Below are positions 8,222 to 16,059 of a DNA stretch of 28,334 nt, piece after piece. Both the position numbers and the translations under genes were made by a program. Where the stretch lies: the NCBI GenBank assembly GCA_002403335.1, contig DHHO01000022.1:1-28334 (forward strand). The letters run 5' to 3'. How positions within the stretch are numbered: position 1 is the first letter of the stretch; the number at the start of each line of letters is the position of its first letter. This stretch comes from Caldiserica bacterium UBA4770 (GTDB taxonomy: Bacteria > Caldisericota > Caldisericia > Caldisericales > Caldisericaceae). The notes beneath the pieces are model-generated. The model was given only the letters and a program-made list of their open reading frames with translations. It was not told the origin of the DNA and searched no databases.

Positions 8222-9414
8222 CCTTCCTCCTTCAAAATTCCATTGACTCCATGCATAATATAATGAAGCACGGACAGAATTGAATTCTCATTGATTGATT
8301 GTTTTTTTTCTATGACGTACCATTTAATACCAACTGTATGACCTACGCCCATAAGTGCGTAGGAAAGTATAACAGGGTCAATATTGATAATTTCTCCTCT
8401 CTTTACACCTTCTTCTAACCCCTTTATATAGGATTCAGCAATCCTTTTGTAGTACCAGACTCCTATAGACCTATCTATGAATTCTGCTTCTCTTACAATT
8501 CTATAATCATCACCCCGCGTTTTGAAAAGATTGAAGAAGGCCTGAAATCCTGCATTTTCTACAGCTCTTCTGTCAGAATAGTCCCTTATATACTCAGATG
8601 AGCATAATCTCAGAAGGTGGTTTACGTACTTAACGATGTCTGAAAGAATTTCCTTTTTGCTTTTGAAATATAGGTATATGGTTCCTGTGCCGATTCCACA
8701 AGCCCTGGCAATATCAACTGTATGTGTTTTATTGTATCCGTACTTTCCAAAAAGGTTTTCAGCAGATTTTAAGATATTTCTTCTGGTCACTTCCCCGCGG
8801 GATGTTATTGTTTTCTCTGTGTCTATGCATTTTTTTTCAGGAATTAAGTAGGGGGTGAACTCCTTTCCTATATCAATTCCATTTAAGATGAAGGGAATTA
8901 TTTCTTCTGGTGGCTTTTTTGTTCCGTTTCCCCATATAAATTCATTGATGACAACAAAGTAAATGCTGCCAACAATTGCATAGGATACACTCTCGGTGTC
9001 GATATCCTCTCTTGCCTTCTTATCGAGTTGTGCCTTAATGATACCTGTGAGTTCTCTGTAATACTCCTTTGCGAGCCGCAGATTTACAAACTCAACTTCT
9101 CTGAAGGTATCATAAAGGGCGGTATTTTCTTTGATGTAAGAGATATATGCCCTTGTAATGTTTGATATATTTTGAGGTATATCAAGGTTTTCATTAATGG
9201 AACTTTTTATGCGGTCAAGAAGCCCATTTTTGAACATCTTTGCCAGTTCATTGTATATGTCTTCTTTGTTATCAAAATATCTGTAGATGGTAGAGTTCCT
9301 TATCCCGAGTCTAGAGGCAATCATAAGAATTGAGCCATTCTCAAACCCCCCGTCTCTAAAAACCTCTATTGCTTTTTCGAGGATCTGCTCTTTTGTCCTC
9401 TCACCTTTTTTCAT
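8218..9414 (-). CDS. Tandem-duplicated TetR-family regulator (two TetR units in one chain)
   Basis: This 398-residue protein is about twice TetR length and holds two complete units. Unit 1 has its helix-turn-helix at about 8-55 (LGIRNSTIYRYFDNKEDI) and a ligand domain to about 190. Unit 2 has its helix-turn-helix at about 207-258 (CGIGTGTIYLYFKSKKEI) and a ligand domain to 398. The ligand domains also match each other: REVEFVN...YYREL near 106-122 against REAEFID...YYKRI near 308-324. So the whole TetR protein was duplicated, and the chain could act as a built-in dimer. It is encoded inside the operon it probably controls, between livM and the CoA-transferase, and likely senses the substrate or its CoA ester. 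The ribosome site (AGGAAAAA) is weak. Confidence 0.9.
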   Translation of the reverse strand: MKKGERTKEQILEKAIEVFRDGGFENGSILMIASRLGIRNSTIYRYFDNKEDIYNELAKMFKNGLLDRIKSSINENLDIPQNISNITRAYISYIKENTALYDTFREVEFVNLRLAKEYYRELTGIIKAQLDKKAREDIDTESVSYAIVGSIYFVVINEFIWGNGTKKPPEEIIPFILNGIDIGKEFTPYLIPEKKCIDTEKTITSRGEVTRRNILKSAENLFGKYGYNKTHTVDIARACGIGTGTIYLYFKSKKEILSDIVKYVNHLLRLCSSEYIRDYSDRRAVENAGFQAFFNLFKTRGDDYRIVREAEFIDRSIGVWYYKRIAESYIKGLEEGVKRGEIINIDPVILSYALMGVGHTVGIKWYVIEKKQSINENSILSVLHYIMHGVNGILKEEG

Positions 9415-10365
9415 CTATTTTTCCTGAACCTCTTTACTTTTGAATCTGTTTGAAATCCTGAAGAAGATTTCAGAAAGACCTCTCGGCAGGAATAGGACAA
9501 CAAGTATGAGGATAACTCCAAACAGAACCCCTGTGAGCACTTCAAGCCCCGTTCCCATAAGATTTCTTACAAGTACCCACAGGAATGAGCCGAGAACTAC
9601 TCCCCAGAGCGTTCCTATGCCTCCTATGATTGTTATTGCAAGAAGGTCTATTGAAAAGCCAAGTCCAAAGTTTGTGGGGTGAAGGTAGGTGACGGAGTGT
9701 GCATAAAGAACTCCCCCAAGTCCTGCAAATGCAGAGGCAACAATAAATGCGAGAAGCTTGTAATTTGATATATTTATACCAACTGCCCGAGCACCTGTTT
9801 CCGAGTCTCTCATTGCTTGAAGTGCCATACCGCTTTTGCTCTTTATAAAATTTCTCGTTACGAATATAACAAGAAGCAGGCATCCAAGCACAAGATAAAA
9901 TTGCGAAAGATTGTTCTGAAGCTCGAAACCAAAGAGGGAAGGTGGAGGTATATTCCTCAGACCATAATCTCCTCCTGTAATCTTAAGTCTTTTTATGATA
10001 TCAGTTACAACATTACCCAGTGCAAGAGTTGCAATTGCCAGGTAAAACCCCTTGAGCCTCAATGCAGGGAATCCTATAATAACTCCAAAAGCGCAGGCAA
10101 CTAAAATACCTCCGATGAGAGCAATGATAAAAGGAAGGTGAAAGCTCATTACAAGGATGGCCGAAGTGTACCCTCCTATTGCCATAAATGCGGCATGCCC
10201 TAAGGATATCTGCCCTGCAATTCCCATAAGCAGGTTAAGTCCCTGGGCTGAAATTGCGTATATCATAGAAAGGTTTATATAGTAGATAAGAGAAGGCCTT
10301 TCTCTGAGAAATACAGGGATAAAGAGTGCAATGATAAGAAGAATTATGGGTGTTATTTTTTTCAT
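9415..10365 (-). CDS. livM: Branched-chain amino acid-type ABC importer permease LivM
   Basis: This 316-residue inner membrane protein has about nine or ten hydrophobic segments. It carries LivM hallmarks: LNLLMGIAGQISLGHAAFMAIGGY (about 43-66), the EAA-like loop RDSETGARAVGINISNYKLLAF (about 186-207), and LAITIIGGIGTLWGVVLGS. The C-terminus is basic. It pairs with LivH to form the pore. The start follows GGAGGGC, and its stop lies directly against the TetR start codon. Liv-type importers carry branched-chain amino acids, but also amides, urea, aromatic acids and short organic acids, so the name describes the family and not the substrate. Confidence 0.93.
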   Translation of the reverse strand: MKKITPIILLIIALFIPVFLRERPSLIYYINLSMIYAISAQGLNLLMGIAGQISLGHAAFMAIGGYTSAILVMSFHLPFIIALIGGILVACAFGVIIGFPALRLKGFYLAIATLALGNVVTDIIKRLKITGGDYGLRNIPPPSLFGFELQNNLSQFYLVLGCLLLVIFVTRNFIKSKSGMALQAMRDSETGARAVGINISNYKLLAFIVASAFAGLGGVLYAHSVTYLHPTNFGLGFSIDLLAITIIGGIGTLWGVVLGSFLWVLVRNLMGTGLEVLTGVLFGVILILVVLFLPRGLSEIFFRISNRFKSKEVQEK

Positions 10366-11226
10366 CTATGCCCTCCGTGCCTGTCTTCTTCCGAAAAGCC
10401 CTTCAGGGAGTAGCAAGAGTACGACAACAACAAGAATAAGGGAGAAGCTATCCTTGATTTGAGGAATATAGTATGCAATGAAGTTTTCAAGAACGCCGAG
10501 GATAAGTCCTCCAACGACAGCACCCACAACTGAGCTCATCCCTCCCAGAACAGCGGCGATAAATGCCTTAAGCTGTATAACAATCATAAAGCTTGGTTCG
10601 AGTGAAAGCTTTGGTGCAACCATCACACCTGCAAGCCCTGCAAGCCCAAAGCTTGCTGCCCAGATAAATGTATATATGCTCTTTATAGGAATTCCCAGAA
10701 GCCTTGCCCCATATTCATCTTCTGCAAGACTCCTTGAGGCGATTCCAATTTTTGTCCTGTATAAAATGATGAAGAGGATAAGGACAACAATCCCTGATAT
10801 TGCAAGAGAAACAAGATCTTGTCTGTCGAGTATAACTCCAGCAAATTGAATGGGTGGCCCTTTAAGCAGAGGAGGAAATAGGAGGGGGGTGGTTCCAAAA
10901 AAGTACCCTGCAAGTCCTTCGAGGATCATCGTAAGAGCAAGGGTTACGATAATCATCCCCAGGTGAGAGGTCTTTCTTACCTTAGACATAAGCCCCCTTT
11001 CAAGGAGGGTACCAAGAATAAGTCCAATAACAACAACACTTATGATAGCAATAGGATATGGGAAATTTCTCATAATCAATGCAAATGCAATGAATGCAAG
11101 GAACATTCCCATGTCTCCCTGCGCAAAGTTCATAACGTTCGTTGTTGATAGTACAAGTACAATTCCCATTGCAGTGAGGCTATATATAGAACCCGTTGCA
11201 AGTCCTCTAAATACCAGATTTAACAT
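10366..11226 (-). CDS. livH: Branched-chain amino acid-type ABC importer permease LivH
   Basis: This 286-residue permease starts MLNLVFRGLATGSIYSLTAMG, the usual LivH N-terminus, followed by TTNVMNFAQGDMGMF. The EAA-like loop SLAEDEYGARLLGIPIKSIY and LKAFIAAVLGGMSSVVGAV are typical. The open frame extends to 11298, but those 24 extra residues are charged, overlap livF by 92 bases and are not part of LivH proteins. The ATG at 11226 has GGGAGGAA directly upstream, so I use it; overlap with livF is then 20 bases. It forms the transport channel with LivM. Confidence 0.93.
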   Translation of the reverse strand: MLNLVFRGLATGSIYSLTAMGIVLVLSTTNVMNFAQGDMGMFLAFIAFALIMRNFPYPIAIISVVVIGLILGTLLERGLMSKVRKTSHLGMIIVTLALTMILEGLAGYFFGTTPLLFPPLLKGPPIQFAGVILDRQDLVSLAISGIVVLILFIILYRTKIGIASRSLAEDEYGARLLGIPIKSIYTFIWAASFGLAGLAGVMVAPKLSLEPSFMIVIQLKAFIAAVLGGMSSVVGAVVGGLILGVLENFIAYYIPQIKDSFSLILVVVVLLLLPEGLFGRRQARRA

Positions 11227-11932
11227 TTTTTCCTCCCAGGTAAAGTTTTTGGACTTCTGGATTTTCTTTAAGCTCTTCAGATTTTCCTGATAATTCAATC
11301 CTGCCGTTTACGAGAACATATCCCCTGTCTGAAATATCAAGCGCTTTTCTTGCATTCTGTTCAACAAGAAGCACTCCAAATCCCTTTTCCTTTGTGAGTT
11401 TTTTAACAGTCTTAAAGATTTCTGATGTTATAATTGGTGCAAGGCCCAGAGAAGGTTCATCCAGAAGGAGCAGTTTAGGATTACCCATAAGGCCTCTCCC
11501 CAGAGCAAGCATCTGCAGTTCTCCTCCTGATAGCATCCCTGCTTTCATGTTAAGCCTTTCCTTAAGTACGGGGAAGGTATGTAAAACGAACTCCATATTT
11601 TCTCTGTTTTGAGTAGCATTCCCAAAATATCCACCAAGGATAAGGTTATCTTTTACAGTGAGGTTTGGAAATATATGGCGTCCCTCGGGTACATGGACAA
11701 CCCCGAGCTTTACAATTTTCGAGGGCTCCATCCCATTTAAGACAACTCCGTCAAGGGTAATTACTCCCTTTGTTGGCGTGAGAATGCCAGATATTGTTTT
11801 AAGAAGTGTTGTCTTCCCAGCTCCGTTTGATCCGAGTATTGAAATAACCTCGGGTGCCTCTAATTCAATGGAGATTCCATGAAGGGCTTCTATAGGTCCA
11901 TAACTTACGTGTAGATCTTCTATTTTTAACAT
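11207..11932 (-). CDS. livF: Branched-chain amino acid-type ABC importer ATPase LivF
   Basis: This 241-residue ATPase has Walker A GSNGAGKT at 34-41, signature LSGGE, Walker B LLLLDEPSLGLAP, and LLVEQNARKALDISDRGYVL, the LivF-specific form of the switch region. It lacks the extra C-terminal stretch of LivG. Its ATG overlaps the livG stop by one base (TAATG), and its 3' end overlaps livH by 20 bases, so translation is coupled. It supplies ATP hydrolysis for the importer together with LivG. Confidence 0.94.
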   Translation of the reverse strand: MLKIEDLHVSYGPIEALHGISIELEAPEVISILGSNGAGKTTLLKTISGILTPTKGVITLDGVVLNGMEPSKIVKLGVVHVPEGRHIFPNLTVKDNLILGGYFGNATQNRENMEFVLHTFPVLKERLNMKAGMLSGGELQMLALGRGLMGNPKLLLLDEPSLGLAPIITSEIFKTVKKLTKEKGFGVLLVEQNARKALDISDRGYVLVNGRIELSGKSEELKENPEVQKLYLGGKNVKSGI

Positions 11933-12675
11933 TATTCCACCCCCAGATACGCTTGAATGACTTCAGGATTTTCTGATACTTCCTCAGGGGTTCCCTCGGC
12001 AATCTTTTCTCCAAAGTTCATAACTGTGATAAGGTCTGATATATCCATAACAACCCCCATATCGTGTTCTACAAGCAGGATTGTTATACCTCTTTTCTTA
12101 ACTTCAAGAAGTATCTTCTTGAAGTAATCCTTCTCTGCGCTGTTTAACCCTGCAGCGGGCTCATCGAGAAGGAGAAGCTGTGGGTCGTTAACAAGCGCTC
12201 TTGCAAGTTCTACCAGTTTCTGAGTGCCATATGGAAGAAACAGAGGATAAGCATTAAGCAATTGTGTTAATCCAACAAGTTCAGCAACGCTTTTTATCTT
12301 CTCTTTGATTCCTTTTTGTGAATATATATTTACCCCACTAATGTCTTTAAAGATGTTGCTTTTTGCAGTTGGATGAAGGCCAAGGGCAATGTTATGTTCA
12401 ACTGTCATTGAGTAGAAAAGACTGAGGTTCTGAAATGTTCTTGAAATACCCATTTGTGAGAGCCCATGCGTGGGGACATGCTTCAAACTTTTTTCCTTGA
12501 ATAAAATGTCTCCTGTATATGGCACAAAGTTATATATTGCATTGAAAACTGTTGTCTTACCTGCCCCGTTAGGCCCTATGAGGGAGTGAATTGTGTTCTC
12601 TGAAACTTTCATATTCAATGTGTTTACGGCAATCAGGCTTCCAAAATGTACACTTAAATCTTTTATGTCAAGCAT
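11932..12675 (-). CDS. livG: Branched-chain amino acid-type ABC importer ATPase LivG
   Basis: This 247-residue ATPase has Walker A GPNGAGKT at 34-41, SRTFQNLSLFYSMTVEHNIALG, Walker B LLLLDEPAAGLNSAE, switch EHDMGVVMDISD and the LivG C-terminus GTPEEVSENPEVIQAYLG. The ABC signature is altered: LPYGTQKLVELARAL, where LivG usually has LSYGQQRxLEIARAL; the Gly is kept. The start has GAGGAG about 7 bases upstream. It begins right after a strong intrinsic terminator, so its transcription depends on read-through from the binding-protein gene. Confidence 0.93.
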   Translation of the reverse strand: MLDIKDLSVHFGSLIAVNTLNMKVSENTIHSLIGPNGAGKTTVFNAIYNFVPYTGDILFKEKSLKHVPTHGLSQMGISRTFQNLSLFYSMTVEHNIALGLHPTAKSNIFKDISGVNIYSQKGIKEKIKSVAELVGLTQLLNAYPLFLPYGTQKLVELARALVNDPQLLLLDEPAAGLNSAEKDYFKKILLEVKKRGITILLVEHDMGVVMDISDLITVMNFGEKIAEGTPEEVSENPEVIQAYLGVE

Positions 12676-12694
12676 ATTTTACTCCTCATCTAAT

Positions 12695-12723
12695 AAAAAA
12701 GGAGGGGGTAATGTTCCCCCTCC
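12695..12723 (-). terminator. Strong intrinsic terminator inside the Liv operon
   Basis: On the minus strand GGAGGGGG and CCCCCTCC form a perfect 8-bp, GC-rich stem (12701-12708 with 12716-12723) around a 7-base loop, followed by six Ts (12695-12700). It lies 14 bases after the binding-protein stop codon and 19 bases before livG. The likely effect is a partial stop that leaves more message for the binding protein than for the membrane and ATPase subunits, and it may also protect that message's 3' end. Confidence 0.85.
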
Positions 12724-12737
12724 AAAGTTCCTAAGGC

Positions 12738-14309
12738 TTATGGTTTTGTAAGAACAGATACCCAGTCGCTTACTTTGACAAGGGCATTGTTCTGCACTTG
12801 CATGAAGAACAATGAATATTTTCCTGCCCTTTCGTTTGGTCCGTAGCTTATATCCTTAACGACATCTCCATTCCATCCATAGAATGTCTCAAGAGCCCAA
12901 ACAAGAGCATCTCTTGAAGGATACTGTCCTGCCCTTCTCAGTGCCTCCACAAAGATTTCTCCTGCTGCATACCCTGCAACTGCATATGCAAAGGTTAGAG
13001 GGTTGTCCTTCGGATAGTACTTCAGCCATATGTCGTAGAACTTCTTTACGCCGGGGTCATTCACATTACTGAAATCAATCCAGCCTGTTACATAGACACC
13101 TTCTGCTGCATCGCCTGCTGTTGCTGAAATACCTGCCATGGAGTAGTCAAGTATGATTTTCTGGGGCAGTCCCAGGGACTTTGCAGTTTTTACAATGTTA
13201 CCTGCAAGTGCCACATTGATGGTGTATACAAGAAGTACATCTGCACCACTCTCTTTAACTCTAAGAAGGTAGGAGGTGAAATCTGTTTCTGTTATCGGGA
13301 ATGGAGATTCGTAAACAATCTTGCCCCCAAATTTTTCTACACCGGTGTGAATACCAGTTTTTCCTTCATTTCCAGCATCATCATCCGAGTAGAGAACAGC
13401 TATATTTTTCCAGTTATTGTCCACTGCAAATTTCACAAAGACCTGACCTTCTGTCATATAGTTGGGTTGTACTGCAAAAACATACTTCTTTGGAGGATAT
13501 GCAAGTGCTGATACTCCAGAACCCTGGTAGATGAATGGAACTTTTTGTTCATTGAGATAATCCATGACAGCAAGGCATCCTGGTGTTCCCAATCCTGCAA
13601 CGACTGCAAAGACTTTATCCTCTTCCACAAACTTCTTTACGGCTGGTACAGTAAGTGCTGGATTCAGCTGGTCGTCTGCAATGTTCACCTTAATCTTTCT
13701 TCCATTTACTCCGCCGTTATCGTTTACATAGTTTATGTAAGCTTGGAAACCGTGATAGAAAGGAATACCAATAACTGAAGCTGCACCTGACAGGGCTGAG
13801 AAAGAGCCTATTACAACCTCTTTGTCTGTAACACCAGGGACTTCGAATGTGGGTTTTGCTCTTATGTAAACGAGTTTCTTCTGTGGTTCCCATTCTACAG
13901 AAAGCCCCAGTGCCTCAGAAATGAATCTTATGGGAACCATTGTTCTTGAGGATTTGATGTAAGGAGCAGCCTCCAGTTCGTATGATTTGCCATTTACGGT
14001 AGCTGTTTTTGAACCAATCTTCAGTATGACATTTACATCCTCTAACTTGATCGTCACAGTTCTTGTGGCGTTATCCCACCCCACCTCTGCACCAAAGGTT
14101 TCAGAAACAAGCCTTATAGGTACAAATGTTCTTCCACTGACGATCTCTGGTGGAGCGTCAATCTTCATCTGGACTCCATTAAGTACATAGTATGGAAGTC
14201 CCACGGGTAACATAAGGAACATTTCCTTTTGCGCATTTGCCTTTGGAACCCCTACAAAGAGTCCCATAAGCATTGCAACTACAAGGATAATGCTTACTAA
14301 CTTCTTCAT
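12738..14309 (-). CDS. LivJ-type solute-binding protein with N-terminal copper-amine-oxidase-N-like domain
   Basis: This exported 523-residue protein has a signal peptide (MKKLVSIILVVAMLMGLFVG, cleavage likely after PKANA near 26). Residues of about 40-150 form two copies of the copper amine oxidase N-terminal-like module: GRTFVPIRLVSETFGAEVGW and SRTMVPIRFISEALGLSVEW. Residues of about 162-523 are a periplasmic-binding-protein type I fold of the LivJ/amide/aromatic-acid branch (VVIGSFSALSGAASVIGIPFYHGFQAYINYVN...). There is no lipobox Cys, so it is not a lipoprotein; the N-terminal module may instead tether it to the cell wall or S-layer. That is inference. The start follows AAGGAGGT. It is the fourth gene of the operon and ends just before a terminator, consistent with high expression. 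The ligand is unknown. Confidence 0.9.
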   Translation of the reverse strand: MKKLVSIILVVAMLMGLFVGVPKANAQKEMFLMLPVGLPYYVLNGVQMKIDAPPEIVSGRTFVPIRLVSETFGAEVGWDNATRTVTIKLEDVNVILKIGSKTATVNGKSYELEAAPYIKSSRTMVPIRFISEALGLSVEWEPQKKLVYIRAKPTFEVPGVTDKEVVIGSFSALSGAASVIGIPFYHGFQAYINYVNDNGGVNGRKIKVNIADDQLNPALTVPAVKKFVEEDKVFAVVAGLGTPGCLAVMDYLNEQKVPFIYQGSGVSALAYPPKKYVFAVQPNYMTEGQVFVKFAVDNNWKNIAVLYSDDDAGNEGKTGIHTGVEKFGGKIVYESPFPITETDFTSYLLRVKESGADVLLVYTINVALAGNIVKTAKSLGLPQKIILDYSMAGISATAGDAAEGVYVTGWIDFSNVNDPGVKKFYDIWLKYYPKDNPLTFAYAVAGYAAGEIFVEALRRAGQYPSRDALVWALETFYGWNGDVVKDISYGPNERAGKYSLFFMQVQNNALVKVSDWVSVLTKP

Positions 14310-14326
14310 TTTAACCTCCTTCGTTT

Positions 14327-15061
14327 TTATAATGTTACTCCTCCATCTATGTGGAGGGTATGACCGGTTACAAAAGATGATTCATCACTTGCCAGGAAAA
14401 GAAGTACATTGGCAACTTCTATTGGTTCCCCCATTCTTCCCATAGGGGTTTTGTCAATCATTATTTGAAGAACTTTTTCAGGAACTTTTTCTGTCATGGG
14501 TGTTTTTATAAATCCTGGTGCAATTGCATTTACTCTGATTCCTTTCTTTGCAAACTCCTTTGCCCAGGTCTTTGTAAGGCCTATAACTCCTGCTTTTGTT
14601 GCCGAGTAGTTTGTTTGCCCGATATTTCCATAAACGCCAACAACCGAAGAGACATTGATAATATTTCCTTTGCCTCTTTCCATCATATGAGGCGCAACAG
14701 CCTTTGCACAGTTAAATGTACCAGTCAGGTTTATTGCTATAACTTTGTTCCAATCCTCAATCTCCATCTTCGTAAGAAATCCGTCCCTTGTAATACCAGC
14801 GTTATTAATGAGTACGTCAACGTAGCCGAAGTCTTTTATTACACTCTGCACGTTTTTGTTTACATCTTCGAAATCCGATACATCCACGACGTATCCCTTA
14901 GAATTTCCAGCAATTTCTTTGAGGGCTGCGTCTATTCCGTCCTTATTTACATCAAAGATTGCAACCGAGGCACCCTCTTTTACAAATAGCTTTGCAGTTT
15001 CCTTACCGATACCGCCCGCCCCACCTGTAATAATAGCAACCTTTCCATTCAATCTGTTCAT
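14327..15061 (-). CDS. Short-chain dehydrogenase, FabG-like (3-oxoacyl reductase / 3-hydroxyacyl dehydrogenase)
   Basis: This 244-residue classical SDR has the nucleotide motif TGGAGGIGK (12-20), NNAG near 86-89 and the catalytic tetrad Asn111, Ser139, Tyr152, Lys156 (NVSSVVGVYGNIGQTNYSATK). The C-terminus ends FVTGHTLHIDGGVTL, typical of FabG. Asp37 at the end of beta-2 (AIFDVNK) would favour NAD over NADP, which fits an oxidative role better than fatty acid synthesis. That is inferred from a general SDR rule. The operon context (thiolase, CoA-transferase, KAS III-like protein, no acyl carrier protein gene) suggests it acts on a 3-oxoacyl or 3-hydroxyacyl CoA ester. The start lies 7 bases after the end of the KAS III-like gene. 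Confidence 0.9.
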   Translation of the reverse strand: MNRLNGKVAIITGGAGGIGKETAKLFVKEGASVAIFDVNKDGIDAALKEIAGNSKGYVVDVSDFEDVNKNVQSVIKDFGYVDVLINNAGITRDGFLTKMEIEDWNKVIAINLTGTFNCAKAVAPHMMERGKGNIINVSSVVGVYGNIGQTNYSATKAGVIGLTKTWAKEFAKKGIRVNAIAPGFIKTPMTEKVPEKVLQIMIDKTPMGRMGEPIEVANVLLFLASDESSFVTGHTLHIDGGVTL

Positions 15062-15068
15062 TTTTACC

Positions 15069-16058
15069 TCATACCCACTTAAATACTGAGGATGACATCA
15101 CATACCCAACACCTGAGGTACAAAATGCTACAAGATCTCCATTCTTAATCTTTCCTTCTTTGAGAGCATCATCGAGAGCCATAAATGCGCATGCAGAGCC
15201 TGTGTAACCATATTTGTGCATAATCCAGTGCGTTTTTTCAAGTGGAAGCCCGAGTCTCTTCATTGTTTCCTGAATATCAGCAAGCCTTACCTGTGTGAGG
15301 ATTACCATGTCTAAATCTTTTACTTCATATCCTGCCTTTTTGACAGACTTTTCGATTACTTTTGGCCAGTTTCCAAAATTTACATCTGCTGGGTACTTGT
15401 GGAAGTTCGGATGGAACCTCAAAAGGTGCTCTTTCTTTTCAACCATTTCCTTTGTGATGGGATACTTTGTTCCCACATAAATTCCGTAACTATCCCAGTA
15501 CTGTCCATCAGATACAATTGAAGAAGAAAGATAGCCCGCCTCATCCGATTTTGTGATAATAGCAGCTGAAGCCCCGTCTCCGAGCATTGGTGCGAGAACT
15601 TTGTTGTCCCAGTCAATCCATTTGGTCATTGCATATGGAGCAACGACGAGTACATTGTTTATAGTTGGATCCATCATAATGTGCTGGCAGGCAATACTCA
15701 TGCCAATTACTGCGTCAGCGCATGCAGCGTTCAGGTCAAATGCACCTGCGTTTGTTGCTCCCAGTTTGGAGGCAATTGTAGGAGAGGTAGGTGGAGTAAC
15801 ATAATCTGGTGTGTCCGTTGTCATAATGACGAGGTCAAGTTCTTCAGGTTTCATTCCAACTTTGTTTAGCGCATCCATTGCCGCCTTCACTGCCATATCT
15901 GAGGCGGATTCATCTGGTGCTGAAACGTGCCTGAGTGTTACTCCTGAAAGGTACTGACTTACGTCAAATCCCATTTGTTTGCTGAGCTCCTCGTTTGTAA
16001 TGACCTTCTCAGGAAGGTAGATACCAGTTGCGAGAATCTTTGCAAATCTTTTTTCCAT
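15069..16058 (-). CDS. Atypical KAS III (FabH-like) protein lacking catalytic His and Asn
   Basis: This 329-residue protein is the length and fold of FabH. The nucleophile Cys113 sits in LNAACADAVIG, matching the FabH active-site block. But the position of the FabH HQAN motif reads TQVR (255-258), and the position of the second catalytic residue in HGNTSAA reads YGYTGSAC (283-290), so the decarboxylation residues His and Asn are replaced by Thr and Tyr. The final CTSGVGYVMSSSVFKWV is FabH-like. Such enzymes may load an acyl group on Cys and transfer it without decarboxylative Claisen condensation. The start at 16058 has AAGGAGC; the gene lies 1 base after the hydrolase stop. HMG-CoA-synthase-like chemistry is an alternative. 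Confidence 0.85.
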   Translation of the reverse strand: MEKRFAKILATGIYLPEKVITNEELSKQMGFDVSQYLSGVTLRHVSAPDESASDMAVKAAMDALNKVGMKPEELDLVIMTTDTPDYVTPPTSPTIASKLGATNAGAFDLNAACADAVIGMSIACQHIMMDPTINNVLVVAPYAMTKWIDWDNKVLAPMLGDGASAAIITKSDEAGYLSSSIVSDGQYWDSYGIYVGTKYPITKEMVEKKEHLLRFHPNFHKYPADVNFGNWPKVIEKSVKKAGYEVKDLDMVILTQVRLADIQETMKRLGLPLEKTHWIMHKYGYTGSACAFMALDDALKEGKIKNGDLVAFCTSGVGYVMSSSVFKWV

Positions 16059-16059
16059 G

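Noticed and set aside
11227..11298. 24-residue N-terminal extension of LivH
   Set aside because: It would overlap livF by 92 bases and is charged, unlike LivH N-termini. The internal ATG at 11226 has a strong ribosome site.
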